Program-made: the position numbers and the translations under genes
NCBI RefSeq assembly: GCF_037027445.1
Contig: NZ_JBANDL010000002.1
Span: 992,001 to 1,056,000 of the forward strand
DNA length: 64,000 nucleotides
DNA from: Lysobacter firmicutimachus
GTDB taxonomy: Bacteria > Pseudomonadota > Gammaproteobacteria > Xanthomonadales > Xanthomonadaceae
Direction: 5' to 3'
Notes under the pieces: generated by a model
Seen by the model: only the letters and a program-made list of their open reading frames with translations
What the model was told of the DNA's origin: nothing
Database searches by the model: none
Shown: piece by piece, positions 54,766 to 63,851 of the stretch
Numbering within the stretch: the stretch's first letter is position 1
Layout of the letters: each line of letters opens with the position of its first letter

Positions 54766-54984
54766 GCAAGCAGCGGCGCAAGCCGCGACCGCCATCCCTC
54801 AACTTCGCCGCGTCTTGTCCTGCGCCCCCTGTAGGAGCGGCGTAAGCCGCGACCGCCATCCCTCAATCTCGCCGCGTGTTGTCCTGCGCCCCCTGTAGGA
54901 GCGGCGCAAGCCGCGACCGCCATCCCTCGATCTCGCCGCATCTTGTCCTGCGCCCCTTGTAGGAGCGGCGTAAACCGCGACCGC
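54766..54984. repeat. 64-base tandem array of the GTAGGAGCGGCG repeat
   Basis: Copies of GTAGGAGCGGCGTAAGCCGC start at 54831, 54895 and 54959, exactly 64 bases apart, with a decayed copy near 54766. The unit's remainder (about 40 bases, with CCGCCATCCCTC and TTGTCCTGCGCCCC) is also conserved. All units point the same way, unlike the inverted pairs elsewhere. Located between the epimerase-like gene and a DMT exporter gene. Confidence 0.88.
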
Positions 54985-55356
<372 letters not shown>

Positions 55357-55370
55357 GACGGCGACGGCGG

Positions 55371-56243
55371 TTACTTCCCCGTCCGCGACTTGGCCAGGGT
55401 GCGCAGGGCGATCGCCAGCACGCCGCCGAGTACCATCGCGCCGCCGATCCACAGCCGCGGGCCGGGGCGGTCGCCCCAGAAGGCGATGCCGAGGGCGATC
55501 GCGAACACCGGCACCAGCAGCAGCCAGGGCGTCACCTGCGCTACCGGGTAGCGCTGCACCAGCACGTAGTACAGGCCGTGGCCGAACAGCGAGGACACGA
55601 AGGCGGCGTAGGCCACGCCGAGCCAGGCGATCCAACTGACCGAACCCAGCGCAGCCAGGCCGCCGGGTTCCAGGACCAGACTCACGGCCAGCAACGGCGT
55701 CACCGCGATCAACGCCGTCCAGCCTTGCTGACTGACCATGTCCAACCCGCGCAGGCCTTTCATCAACACCGTGCCCAGGGCCAGGAACGCGGCCGAGACC
55801 AGCATCAGCACCAGCGCCAGCGGCCGATCCAGCACCAGCGGATCGAAGCCCAGCACCAGCACGCCGGCGAAGCTGATCGCGATCGCCGCGCCGGTGCGCC
55901 AGGCGAAGCGCTCGCCGAGCAACCACCAGGCCAGCAGCGCGGTCATCGGCACGTAGCTTTGCAGCACGATCGCCGGCGAAGACAGATCGCCGGCGGCTTT
56001 CAACGCGCTGAAGCTGAGGCCGAAATGCAGCACGCCGATGCACAGGCAGACCGCGATCAGGCGCGGCCACTGGCCCGGCGGCGGACGCTTGAGCAGGAAC
56101 GCCAGCGGCAGCGCCAGCAGGGCGAAGCGCAGCGCGGTGAACAGGAACGGCGGAATCTCGCGCAGGGCGAAGGCCGAGGTCAGGAAATTGAGCGCCCAGG
56201 ACAGGACGACGAGCAGCAGCAGGACGAGATCGCGGACGGGCAT
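55371..56243 (-). CDS. DMT-superfamily (EamA) exporter
   Basis: 290 residues with ten membrane helices in two EamA halves (about 5-135 and 145-283). The start contains V-L-S-W-A-L-N-F, the second half ends with helix G-G-A-M-V-L-G-G-V-L-A-I-A, and A-L-R-F-A-L-L-A-L-P falls in helix 2. Related proteins export amino acids or other metabolites; the substrate is unknown. ATG at 56243. Confidence 0.87.
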   Translation of the reverse strand: MPVRDLVLLLLVVLSWALNFLTSAFALREIPPFLFTALRFALLALPLAFLLKRPPPGQWPRLIAVCLCIGVLHFGLSFSALKAAGDLSSPAIVLQSYVPMTALLAWWLLGERFAWRTGAAIAISFAGVLVLGFDPLVLDRPLALVLMLVSAAFLALGTVLMKGLRGLDMVSQQGWTALIAVTPLLAVSLVLEPGGLAALGSVSWIAWLGVAYAAFVSSLFGHGLYYVLVQRYPVAQVTPWLLLVPVFAIALGIAFWGDRPGPRLWIGGAMVLGGVLAIALRTLAKSRTGK

Positions 56244-56311
56244 GGGGGCGGCGGCTGGGCTATCGTGGCCGGCTGGACGGCGGCCCCAACGGCGGGGCGG
56301 AGGACGGCATT

Positions 56312-56725
56312 GTGGCGCATGACTCGGTAACCCCGCTGCTCGCGGCGGCGGGCGTGTTGTTGGCGGCGATCGCATATTGGACGATCGCGGCCTGGTGGTT
56401 GCGCGCCGGCGTGGCGCGCGCGTTCGGCGCGCGGCCGGCGTTCGGTGCGGTGTTGTGGACGGTGCTGTTCGGCGTGGTGGTGTGGGCGATGCTGGCGGTG
56501 ACCGGTTTGATCCTCGCCCACGGCAGCGCGCTGAGTTCCGGCCCGCTGTTCGCGGCCCTGGCCTTCGTCTTGTCGCTGCTGGCGCTGGCCCTGGGCGTGC
56601 GCCTGTTCCTGCCCGGGCCGGACGGCGCGCGCCTGCGCTGGACGCGCGCGTTGGCGGTGTCGCTGCTGCCGGCGCTGTGGCTGTGGGGCGCGGCTCTGGC
56701 GGCGGCACGCTATGCGGCCGCCTGA
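56312..56725 (+). CDS. Small membrane protein, unknown
   Basis: 137 residues from GTG 56312, supported by GGAGG eight bases upstream. Four hydrophobic segments (about 8-30, 42-66, 74-98 and 112-134), few charges and no recognised domain. Convergent with the Mpo1-like gene, six bases between stops. Function unknown. Confidence 0.65.
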   Translation: MAHDSVTPLLAAAGVLLAAIAYWTIAAWWLRAGVARAFGARPAFGAVLWTVLFGVVVWAMLAVTGLILAHGSALSSGPLFAALAFVLSLLALALGVRLFLPGPDGARLRWTRALAVSLLPALWLWGAALAAARYAAA

Positions 56726-56731
56726 GGGCGC

Positions 56732-57217
56732 TCAGTAGCGCCAGCCGAGCTTGCGGTACAACTTGGCCAGCACCCAGGCCGGGCCGATCAGCAAATAGGT
56801 CAGGTCGGTCAGGAAGCTGGGCTTCTTGCCTTCGATCTTGTGGCCGACGAACTGGGCGATCCAGGCCACCACGAATACCGTCACGGCCGTCCACAGCAGC
56901 GCGCTCAGGCCGAAGCGCTGCGCGATCCACCAGGTCAGGGCCGAGAACACGGCGAACTGGATCAGCATGCCCAGTCCGAGCGAGCGCGAAGCGCGGTAGT
57001 AGTACAGCATCGCGCCGAACATCGCCGCCGCGGCCCAGATGCCGGGGCGGAACCAGGTGCCGGGCGCGGGGATGCACCACAGCAGGGCGATCACGCTCCA
57101 CAGGATCGCCGGCACCGCGATCACGTGGATGCGTTGGTTGACGGCGTTGCGGTGGTCGCCGGAGTAGCTGGCGAACCAGCGGTCGATGGGGCGTTGCGTT
57201 TCGGCGGCGGTGCTCAT
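56732..57217 (-). CDS. Mpo1-like (DUF962) membrane protein
   Basis: 161 residues. DUF962 hallmarks: an early R-W-F-A-S-Y-S-G-D-H-R-N-A-V-N-Q-R-I-H-V-I-A-V-P block with conserved His/Asn, about four membrane helices, then Q-F-V-G-H-K-I-E-G-K-K-P-S-F and a closing G-P-A-W-V-L-A segment. Yeast Mpo1 is an Fe-dependent dioxygenase acting in alpha-oxidation of 2-hydroxy fatty acids; the bacterial role is inferred. Confidence 0.87.
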   Translation of the reverse strand: MSTAAETQRPIDRWFASYSGDHRNAVNQRIHVIAVPAILWSVIALLWCIPAPGTWFRPGIWAAAAMFGAMLYYYRASRSLGLGMLIQFAVFSALTWWIAQRFGLSALLWTAVTVFVVAWIAQFVGHKIEGKKPSFLTDLTYLLIGPAWVLAKLYRKLGWRY

Positions 57218-57290
57218 GCTCGGCTCCCGGTGGGGCGGAACGGCGCCGGTGTCGGCGGGCGGACGCCCGTACGGCCGGCCAGGGCGACGC

Positions 57291-57626
57291 TCAGTGCGCC
57301 GCGGCTTTCGAGAATAGCTGGATCACCGCCACGCCGGCCACGATCAGGCCGATGCCGAGGACCGCGCCGGCGTCCAGGGTCTGCTTCATGAACAGCCAGC
57401 CGATGGCGGCGATCAGGACGATGCCCACGCCCGACCAGATCGCGTAGGCGACGCCGACCGGCACCGTGCGCAAGACCAGCGACAAAAAATAGAACGCGGT
57501 GCCGTAGCCGGCGGCGACGAGCAGCGACGGGACGGTGCGGGTGAAGCCGTCGGAGGCCTTGAGCGCGCTGGTGCCGACCACCTCGGCGACGATCGCGATC
57601 GCCAGGTAGAGATAACCGATGTTCAT
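57291..57626 (-). CDS. Small multidrug resistance (SMR) transporter
   Basis: 111 residues, four helices. The essential Glu is in [13 protein letters not shown] (Glu15), and [13 protein letters not shown] matches EmrE-type helix 3. Closer in these motifs to EmrE/QacE proteins than to guanidinium exporters. It should exchange cationic hydrophobic compounds for protons as a dimer. Confidence 0.88.
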   Translation of the reverse strand: MNIGYLYLAIAIVAEVVGTSALKASDGFTRTVPSLLVAAGYGTAFYFLSLVLRTVPVGVAYAIWSGVGIVLIAAIGWLFMKQTLDAGAVLGIGLIVAGVAVIQLFSKAAAH

Positions 57627-57809
57627 GCGATGCCCGTGCGATAGGAGGTGCGGGCAGGGTAGCGCGCATGTTCGGACCTGTATCCGTGACCGACGGGACA
57701 GGCGCAGTGTGGCGCGGATCGGTGCGGGCCGGCGCGGCGCGGCGGCAGGTTGGCCGCGGCGCCGCCCTCACTTGGCCGCGGACGCCCCGCGCCGGGGCGT
57801 CCAACGGGA

Positions 57810-58739
57810 TCAGTCGACCGAAATCCCGGCCAGCTTCTGCAGCGCTTCGGCGTACTTGGCGCGGGTGCGCTCGATCACTTCCGCCGGCAGGCGCGGACCC
57901 GGCGGCGTCTTGTCCCAGTCCAGCGTCTCCAGGTAGTCGCGCACGAACTGCTTGTCGTAGCTCGGCGGGCTGGTGCCGACCTGATACTGGTCGGCCGGCC
58001 AATAGCGCGAGGAGTCCGGGGTCAGCATCTCGTCCATGACGTAGAGGCGGCCGTCGGCATCGGTGCCGAACTCGAACTTGGTGTCGGCGAGCAGGATGCC
58101 GCGCTCGGCCGCGTAGTCGGCGGCGTAGCGGTACAGGCGCAGGGTGGCGTCGCGCACCGCCTCGGCCAGCTCGGCGCCGACCGTGCGTACCGCGGTGTCG
58201 AAGTCGATGTTCTCGTCGTGGTCGCCGACCGCGGCCTTGGTCGAGGGGGTGAAGATCGGCTCGGGCAATTGCTCGGCCTGGCGCAGGCCGCTGGGCAGGG
58301 CGATGCCGCTGATCCGGCCGGTGCGTTGGTAATCCTTCCAGCCGCTGCCGATCACGTAGCCGCGGGCGATGCACTCGATCGCGACCGGCTTCAGGCGCTT
58401 GGTCACCACCGCGCGCTTGGCGTACAGCGCCGCGTCCACGCCCTCGGGCAGGACCGCGGCGACGTCGATGCCGGTGAGGTGGTTGGGAATGATGTGCGCG
58501 GTCTTGCCGAACCAGAAGTTGCTGATCTGGCACAGCATCTCGCCCTTGCCCGGGATCGGGTCGGGCAGGACCACGTCGAAGGCGCTGAGGCGGTCGGTGG
58601 CGACCATCAGCAGGCAGTCGCCGCCCGGGGCGGCGCCGGCCGGCAGGCGCTCGGCGGGCAGATCGAAGACGTCGCGGACCTTGCCGCGATGGCGCAAGGG
58701 CAGGCCGGGCAGTTCGGATTGCAGCAGTGTGGTCGTCAA
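57810..58739 (-). CDS. purC: SAICAR synthetase PurC
   Basis: 309 residues from TTG 58739. There is no in-frame ATG or GTG close by, and conserved sequence (L-L-Q-S-E-L-P-G-L) begins within four codons, so a TTG start is the best reading. Motifs: [43 protein letters not shown] and [12 protein letters not shown]. It ligates aspartate to CAIR in purine synthesis. This is the longer, Xanthomonadaceae/yeast-like form (about 300 residues) rather than the 237-residue E. coli type. Confidence 0.93.
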   Translation of the reverse strand: MTTTLLQSELPGLPLRHRGKVRDVFDLPAERLPAGAAPGGDCLLMVATDRLSAFDVVLPDPIPGKGEMLCQISNFWFGKTAHIIPNHLTGIDVAAVLPEGVDAALYAKRAVVTKRLKPVAIECIARGYVIGSGWKDYQRTGRISGIALPSGLRQAEQLPEPIFTPSTKAAVGDHDENIDFDTAVRTVGAELAEAVRDATLRLYRYAADYAAERGILLADTKFEFGTDADGRLYVMDEMLTPDSSRYWPADQYQVGTSPPSYDKQFVRDYLETLDWDKTPPGPRLPAEVIERTRAKYAEALQKLAGISVD

Positions 58740-58925
58740 GGTGGAAACCCCGATGGCGGTGCGTGGACCCCCTGTCGCCGGTCGCCGGAGCCCGCGAGAG
58801 CTCGCGCGCGTGCGCGACAGGGCCGGGCAGTGTACGCCGGCTGGGCGCCGCGTGCAGGTAGACTGGCGTCCGGCGGCCCGGGGCGGGCCTGGGCGGGGCC
58901 GCGAAGGCCCGGGACGGCGGGCGCG

Positions 58926-59264
58926 ATGCAGCGCTGGTACGGCAAATTGCTGGGTTTCTTCGCCGGCGCGGCGCTGCTGCGCGCCAACCCCTTTCTCGGC
59001 GCGGTGATCGGCCTGCTGATCGGCCACGCCTTCGATTCGGACTGGTTCCGCCTGCGCGGCGACGACCCGTATGCGGCCCTGGGCCTGACCCGCGAGGCCA
59101 GCGACGCCGAGGTCGACCAGGCCTACCGGCGCCTGATCGCCCAGTACCACCCCGACCGGGTGGTCAACGCCGCCCCCGAGCTGCGCGAGCAGGCCGAGCG
59201 GCGGGCGCGCGAGCTCAATCGCGCCTACGACCGGATCAAGACCCTGCGCAAGAACAGGAAGTGA
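58926..59264 (+). CDS. Small membrane-anchored DnaJ-domain protein
   Basis: 112 residues. An N-terminal hydrophobic hairpin (about 8-34, with [10 protein letters not shown]) is followed by a J domain from D-D-P-Y-A-A-L-G-L to the C-terminus, with the H-P-D tripeptide in Q-Y-H-P-D-R-V. The arrangement resembles a minimal DjlA, lacking its TerB-like middle. It probably recruits DnaK to the membrane. TAGACT at 58859 is a likely promoter element. Confidence 0.83.
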   Translation: MQRWYGKLLGFFAGAALLRANPFLGAVIGLLIGHAFDSDWFRLRGDDPYAALGLTREASDAEVDQAYRRLIAQYHPDRVVNAAPELREQAERRARELNRAYDRIKTLRKNRK

Positions 59265-59377
59265 GCGCATCGGAGACGGCAAATCCCGAGGCCCGAGGCC
59301 GGCCGACGCCTGTCCCCTCCACGCTGGCGCCGGCCTTTTGCGGGACAATACCCGCCTGTCCTCCCCGAGCCGCGCCC

Positions 59378-60052
59378 ATGCAATCCACCGTCATCGCCCC
59401 TTCGATCCTTTCGGCCAATTTCGCCAAGCTCGGCGAAGAGGTCGACAACGTGCTCAAGGCCGGCGCCGACTGGGTGCATTTCGACGTGATGGACAACCAC
59501 TACGTGCCCAATCTGACCATCGGTCCGATGGTCTGCGAAGCCCTGCGCAAGCACGGCGTGACCGCGCCGATCGACGTGCACCTGATGGTCGAGCCGGTCG
59601 ACCGCATCGTGCCGGACTTCGCCAAGGCCGGCGCCAGCCTGATCAGCTTCCATCCCGAAGCCAGCGCCCACGTCCACCGCACCGTGCAGCTGATCAAGTC
59701 GCACGGTTGCCAGGCTGGGCTGGTGCTGAACCCGGCCACGCCGGTCGAGGTGCTGGAGTGGGTGCTGCAGGATCTGGACCTGGTGCTGCTGATGTCGGTC
59801 AACCCCGGCTTCGGCGGGCAGAGCTTCATTCCCTCGGCGCTGGACAAGCTGCGCCGGGTGCGCGAGATGATCGACCGCAGCGGCAGGCCGATCCGGCTGG
59901 AGATCGACGGCGGGGTCAAGGCCGACAACATCGCCGAGATCGCCGCCGCCGGCGCCGATACCTTCGTCGCCGGTTCGGCGGTCTTCAACGCGCCGGATTA
60001 CGCCGAGGTGATCGGCAAGATGAAGGCGGCGGTGGCGGGCGTGCGCGGCTGA
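59378..60052 (+). CDS. rpe: Ribulose-phosphate 3-epimerase
   Basis: 224 residues, TIM barrel with metal site. Motifs: [42 protein letters not shown] and E-I-D-G-G-V-K. It interconverts ribulose-5-phosphate and xylulose-5-phosphate in the pentose phosphate pathway. Length typical. Confidence 0.96.
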   Translation: MQSTVIAPSILSANFAKLGEEVDNVLKAGADWVHFDVMDNHYVPNLTIGPMVCEALRKHGVTAPIDVHLMVEPVDRIVPDFAKAGASLISFHPEASAHVHRTVQLIKSHGCQAGLVLNPATPVEVLEWVLQDLDLVLLMSVNPGFGGQSFIPSALDKLRRVREMIDRSGRPIRLEIDGGVKADNIAEIAAAGADTFVAGSAVFNAPDYAEVIGKMKAAVAGVRG

Positions 60053-60271
60053 GTGAGGCGCGCGGTTCGGCCGCGGCGAAACCAAACCGCGGCATGACCC
60101 GCTGCGCTTCCCTTGCCGCGGCGTACGCCGCAGCTGCGCAGCTTGGCTTCGATCGGCGCCGGTTTCCTCGTGCGGCGCCCGTCGCGGCTTGCGTCGCTGA
60201 GGCGCAGGCCGCGGTAGGCGCGGGCGCGACGGCGTGGCATGGTGGCGTCATCGGGCAGCCGGAGCGACGCG

Positions 60272-60745
60272 ATGAACACCTGCGATCTGTGCGATCTCCA
60301 CGAGGAGCGAGTGCGCGTGCTGGAGTTGCCGCTGCGCGATTACGGCGGACGTTTGGCGTTCGACGGCCGGGTCAGCACGATCAAGGCCTACGAAGACAAT
60401 TCGCTGGTGCGCGAAGCGGTGGCCGAGGACGGCCGCGGCCGGGTGCTGGTGATCGACGGCGGCGGTTCGATGCGGCGGGCGATGCTCGGCGATCTGCTCG
60501 CGGCCAAGGCCTTGGACAACGGTTGGGCCGGGGTGCTGGTGTTCGGCGCGATCCGCGACAGCGGCGCGATCGGGGCGATGGCGCTCGGAGTCAAGGCGCT
60601 GGGCGCCTGCCCGCGCAAGACCGACAAGCTCGGCCAGGGCGCGCGCGATGTGGCGGTGGAGTTCGGCGGGCTGGTCATTCGCCCCGGCGAGTGGCTGTGC
60701 GCCGACCAGGACGGGGTGGTGCTGGCCGATGAAGAACTGCGCTAG
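60272..60745 (+). CDS. rraA: RraA-like protein (RNase E regulator / HMG aldolase family)
   Basis: 157 residues from ATG 60272 (GGAG eight bases upstream). Family blocks: V-L-V-I-D-G-G-G-S, A-M-L-G-D-L-L-A-A-K-A, G-W-A-G-V-L-V-F-G-A-I-R-D-S and K-A-L-G-A-C-P-R-K-T. Short RraA proteins inhibit RNase E in E. coli; close relatives are metal-dependent 4-hydroxy-4-methyl-2-oxoglutarate aldolases, and both R-D and G-D-L-L residues of that site are present. The role cannot be decided from sequence. Confidence 0.88.
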   Translation: MNTCDLCDLHEERVRVLELPLRDYGGRLAFDGRVSTIKAYEDNSLVREAVAEDGRGRVLVIDGGGSMRRAMLGDLLAAKALDNGWAGVLVFGAIRDSGAIGAMALGVKALGACPRKTDKLGQGARDVAVEFGGLVIRPGEWLCADQDGVVLADEELR

Positions 60746-60843
60746 GAGCGCTGGGCGCTAAGCCGCGGGGCGCGCTCGCCCGCACCGGATCGGTCCCGGC
60801 GGCCTGACGGTCTGCGTTCCTGCCGGTGCCTGCCGGCGCAACG

Positions 60844-60872
60844 AAAAAGACGCGGGCCTGGCGGCCCGCGTC
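60844..60872 (-). terminator. Orphan rho-independent terminator on the minus strand
   Basis: A ten-base GC stem with a four-base loop and five T residues when read leftward. It has no matching T-run rightward, and the nearest genes on both sides are on the plus strand. Confidence 0.8.
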
Positions 60873-60960
60873 CGGAAGATTTGGAGGCAATCCAGCCTCC
60901 GCCCGTCGTCCCTGATATGGCCTCCCATATTCCGGATCGACGATGACAAGTGTGTGACAT
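60844..60960 (-). ncRNA. Candidate small RNA with GGA-loop hairpins and a terminator
   Basis: On the minus strand, in the gap between rraA and the lipid kinase gene: hairpin ATATGG-GAGG-CCATAT (60930-60915), then CAGGGACGACGGGC unpaired, then hairpin GGAGGC-TGGATT-GCCTCC (60900-60883), then terminator GACGCGGGCC-GCCA-GGCCCGCGTC (60872-60849) followed by TTTTT. There is no minus-strand protein gene for this terminator to serve. GGA in hairpin loops and linkers is the hallmark of CsrA/RsmA-sequestering RNAs. The 5' end and promoter are not firmly placed. Confidence 0.5.
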
Positions 60961-61040
60961 TCGTAGCGAATCTTGATGTTCACCGCGGCTTGAGCCGCGG
61001 CTGCTAGCCTCGCCGGACTCCGATCCGCCCAGGAACCTTC

Positions 61041-62006
61041 ATGTCCGCACTGCGTTGGCGCCTGATCCTCAACGGCAAGTCCGCCGGCGACGACTCGCTG
61101 CGCGAGGCGGTGGCGGCTTTGCGCGAAGACGGCGTGGCGCTGGACGTGCGGGTCACCTGGGAAGGCGGCGACGCCGAACGCTATGTTGCCGAGGCGATCG
61201 CCGACGGCGTCGACAGCATCGTCGCAGCCGGCGGCGACGGCACCCTCAGCGAGGTCGCCACCACGCTGGCGCATCGCGACGAAACCGCCGCGCAGTTGCC
61301 CAGCCTGGGCCTGGTGCCGCTGGGCACGGCCAACGATTTCGCCGGCGCGGCCGGCATTCCCGATGCGCCGCACGAGGCCTTGCGACTGATCCGGCGCCGG
61401 CCCGCGCAGGCGATCGACCTGATCCGTCTGCAGGCGCCGGACGGCGTGCATTGGGCGGCGAATCTGGCCAGCGGCGGCTTCGGCACCCAGGTCACCCTGG
61501 AGACCGACGAGGGCCTGAAGAAGATGCTCGGCGGCCTGGCCTACCTGGTGACCGGCATCGCCAAGCTGGGCCGGATCGAACCGCTGCGCGCGCGCCTGCA
61601 CGGCGACGGTTTCGATTGGGAGGGCGACTTCATCGCCCTGGGCCTGGGCAATGGCCGTCAGGCCGGCGGCGGCCAGGCGCTGTGCCCGGACGCGATGATC
61701 GACGACGGCTTGCTCGACCTGACCATCGTGCCGGCGCTGTCCGGCGAAGTCGGCGCGACGGTGCGCACTTTGCTGACCGAAGGCAAGCACGCCGCCCTGG
61801 ACCGGATCGCGACCCGCGCGCGCCTGCGCCGGGTCGAGATCGACGCCGCTGCGCCGCTGACCCTCAATCTCGACGGCGAGCCGGTGCAGGCGCGGCATTT
61901 CCGCGTCGACTGCGTGCCCGGACGGGTGCGCATGCACCTGCCGGCCGACTGCCCTTTGCTGGCCGCCGCCGGGCCCGCGACGCTGCCCGGCGCGCTCGCC
62001 GGCTGA
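61041..62006 (+). CDS. yegS: YegS/DgkB-type lipid kinase
   Basis: 321 residues of the diacylglycerol kinase catalytic family. G-G-D-G-T near residue 64-68 binds [16 protein letters not shown] is the second nucleotide/lipid motif, and [13 protein letters not shown] is the conserved C-terminal block. AGGAACC lies before the ATG and TAGCCT (61005-61010) is a plausible -10. It phosphorylates a membrane lipid; the natural substrate is uncertain. Confidence 0.92.
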   Translation: MSALRWRLILNGKSAGDDSLREAVAALREDGVALDVRVTWEGGDAERYVAEAIADGVDSIVAAGGDGTLSEVATTLAHRDETAAQLPSLGLVPLGTANDFAGAAGIPDAPHEALRLIRRRPAQAIDLIRLQAPDGVHWAANLASGGFGTQVTLETDEGLKKMLGGLAYLVTGIAKLGRIEPLRARLHGDGFDWEGDFIALGLGNGRQAGGGQALCPDAMIDDGLLDLTIVPALSGEVGATVRTLLTEGKHAALDRIATRARLRRVEIDAAAPLTLNLDGEPVQARHFRVDCVPGRVRMHLPADCPLLAAAGPATLPGALAG

Positions 62007-62033
62007 CCCGTCGCGCGGCGTGCGCGAAGCGGT

Positions 62034-62045
62034 TACAGTGTGGCC
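62034..62045 (+). promoter_or_regulatory. Leaderless-type -10 of the trp leader/trpE transcript
   Basis: TACAGT (62034-62039) lies exactly six bases before the leader ATG 62046, the same spacing as at plsY, the SPOR gene and nhaA. Confidence 0.45.
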
Positions 62046-62189
62046 ATGAACGCCTGGGCGAACCCGCACTCCTTCTGCGCCGACGTGGGTTGGCGATGGT
62101 GGCCGTCGGCCATCGTCGCTCCTGCCCACTCGCCCATGAAGGAACCGCCGCGTGATCTCGCACGAACTCTTCCAGCAGCAAGCCGCTAA
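62046..62189 (+). CDS. Candidate Trp-rich leader peptide of trpE (attenuator)
   Basis: A 47-codon frame begins at ATG 62046 and ends at TAA 62187-62189, overlapping trpE by 38 bases in another frame. Trp occurs at codons 4, 16, 18 and 19 (G-W-R-W-W). The Trp cluster (62091-62102) lies in the left arm of a 12-base-pair hairpin, 62093-62104 with 62108-62119, loop GTC, two G-T wobbles. A ribosome stalled at these Trp codons would open the hairpin. This is the logic of tryptophan attenuation; no T-run follows, so control could be translational. No Shine-Dalgarno is seen, consistent with a leaderless start. Confidence 0.5.
   Translation: MNAWANPHSFCADVGWRWWPSAIVAPAHSPMKEPPRDLARTLPAASR
62093..62119 (+). 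promoter_or_regulatory. Hairpin overlapping the leader Trp codons
   Basis: GCGATGGTGGCC pairs with GGCCATCGTCGC over 12 positions (ten Watson-Crick, two wobble) with a three-base loop. It ends 19 bases before the AAGGAA ribosome binding site of trpE (62139-62144). Confidence 0.6.
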
Positions 62190-63627
62190 CGGCTACACCC
62201 GCATCCCGGTCGTGCGCGAGGTGCTGTCCGACCTCGATACGCCGCTGTCGGTCTACCTCAAGCTCGCCGACGGCCCGCATACCTACCTGTTCGAATCGGT
62301 CGAAGGCGGCGAACGCTTCGGCCGCTACTCGATCATCGGCCTGCCGGCGCAGCGCGTGTACGCCTTCGCCGGGCATACCCTGTTCGTCACCGAGCACGGC
62401 GAACTGGTCGACAGCCGCGTGGTCGAGGACCCCTTCGCCGAAGTCGAACGCCTGCGCACCGAGTACCAGGTGCCGAAGATCGACGGCCTGCCGGGCTTCA
62501 CCGGCGGCCTGGTCGGCTGGTTCGGCTTCGAGTGCGTGCAGTACATCGAGCGCCGCCTGGCCGGTGGCGAGAAGCCCGACGAGCTGGGCACGCCCGACAT
62601 CCTGCTGATGCAGAGCGAGGAAATCGCGGTATTCGACAACCTCAAGGGCCGGCTGTACCTCATCGTGCACGCCGATCCGCGCGAGCCGCAGGCCTTCGCC
62701 CGCGCCAACCGCCGCCTCGACCAGCTCGTGCACCGCTTGCGCATCGGCGGCGCCAGCTACCCCGAGACGCTCGATCCGGCCGGCCTGGACGAGGGCGACT
62801 TCGTTTCCGGCTTCACCCGCGAAGGCTTCATCGAGGCGGTGGAGAAGTCCAAGGAACTGATCCGCGCCGGCGACATCTTCCAGGTGGTGCTGTCGCAGCG
62901 CCTGAGCGTGCCGTTCAAGGCGCGCCCGGTCGACGTCTATCGCGCCCTGCGCGCGCTGAATCCGTCGCCGTACATGTATTTCCTCGACGTCGGCGGCACC
63001 CAGGTGGTCGGTTCGTCGCCGGAGATCCTGGTGCGCCTGCAGGACGGCGAAGTCACCGTGCGCCCGATCGCCGGCACCCGTCCGCGCGGCAAGACGGTCG
63101 AGGAAGATCACGCGCTGGAAGCCGAGCTGCTGGCCGACCCCAAGGAGCGCGCCGAGCACCTGATGCTGATCGACCTCGGCCGCAACGATGTCGGCCGGGT
63201 GTCCGAAGCCAGCACGGTCGAAGTCGGCGAGCAGTTCGTGATCGAGCGCTACAGCCACGTCATGCACATCGTCAGCGAAGTCACCGGCCGCCTGCAGCCG
63301 GGGCTGAGCTACGCCGACGTGCTGCGCGCGACCTTCCCGGCCGGCACGGTCAGCGGCGCGCCGAAGATCCGCGCCCTGGAAGTGATCCGCGAGCTCGAGC
63401 CGGTCAAGCGCAACGTCTACTCCGGCGCGGTCGGCTACATCGGCTGGCACGGCGACGCCGACACCGCGATCGCGATCCGCACCGCGGTGATCCAGGACGG
63501 CCGCCTGCACGTGCAGGCCGGCGCCGGCATCGTCTACGACTCCGACCCGCAGAAGGAGTGGGAGGAGACGATGAACAAGGGCCGCGCGCTGTTCCGCGCC
63601 GTGGCCGAGGCGGCGCGCGGCTTGTAA
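62152..63627 (+). CDS. trpE: Anthranilate synthase component I
   Basis: 491 residues from GTG 62152, supported by AAGGAA upstream. Chorismate-utilising fold: feedback region [15 protein letters not shown] near 45-60, then [44 protein letters not shown] and the C-terminal Y-S-G-A-V-G-Y. It makes anthranilate from chorismate and glutamine-derived ammonia. The partner trpG is presumably beyond the right edge. Confidence 0.96.
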   Translation: MISHELFQQQAANGYTRIPVVREVLSDLDTPLSVYLKLADGPHTYLFESVEGGERFGRYSIIGLPAQRVYAFAGHTLFVTEHGELVDSRVVEDPFAEVERLRTEYQVPKIDGLPGFTGGLVGWFGFECVQYIERRLAGGEKPDELGTPDILLMQSEEIAVFDNLKGRLYLIVHADPREPQAFARANRRLDQLVHRLRIGGASYPETLDPAGLDEGDFVSGFTREGFIEAVEKSKELIRAGDIFQVVLSQRLSVPFKARPVDVYRALRALNPSPYMYFLDVGGTQVVGSSPEILVRLQDGEVTVRPIAGTRPRGKTVEEDHALEAELLADPKERAEHLMLIDLGRNDVGRVSEASTVEVGEQFVIERYSHVMHIVSEVTGRLQPGLSYADVLRATFPAGTVSGAPKIRALEVIRELEPVKRNVYSGAVGYIGWHGDADTAIAIRTAVIQDGRLHVQAGAGIVYDSDPQKEWEETMNKGRALFRAVAEAARGL

Positions 63628-63644
63628 GCGTCGCGCGTGCCCCT

Positions 63645-63807
63645 GTAGGAGCGGCGTCAGCCGCGACCACCCGAAGAGAACGAATACCACCGCAGCCGCC
63701 GAAGCGAGGATGCTTGGCGGCTGTTTCGTTCATGCCCGCGGGCTTGCGGCTTCGGTTTCAGCGCTCGCGTACATCGCTGCGGCTGTCGCGGCTGACGCCG
63801 CTCCTAC
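63645..63807. repeat. 163-base GTAGGAGCGGCG element with inverted ends
   Basis: Bounded by GTAGGAGCGGCGTCAGCCGC and, inverted, GCGGCTGACGCCGCTCCTAC. Its interior is homologous, in inverse orientation, to the element at 47156-47312. It follows trpE by 17 bases, and no gene is present from 63628 to the window end. Confidence 0.85.
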
Positions 63808-63851
63808 AGACGGCCATGCCTCGCGATCGGATGTCCGGGTCGTGTGTTTTT

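Noticed and set aside
54766..54984. Possible CRISPR array
   Set aside because: The 64-base units are conserved throughout, with no unique spacers, and no cas genes are nearby. It is a tandem repeat.
60675..60970. A minus-strand small protein starting near 60960-60981
   Set aside because: The candidate frames read straight through the strong terminator hairpin and have no ribosome binding site; an RNA function fits better.
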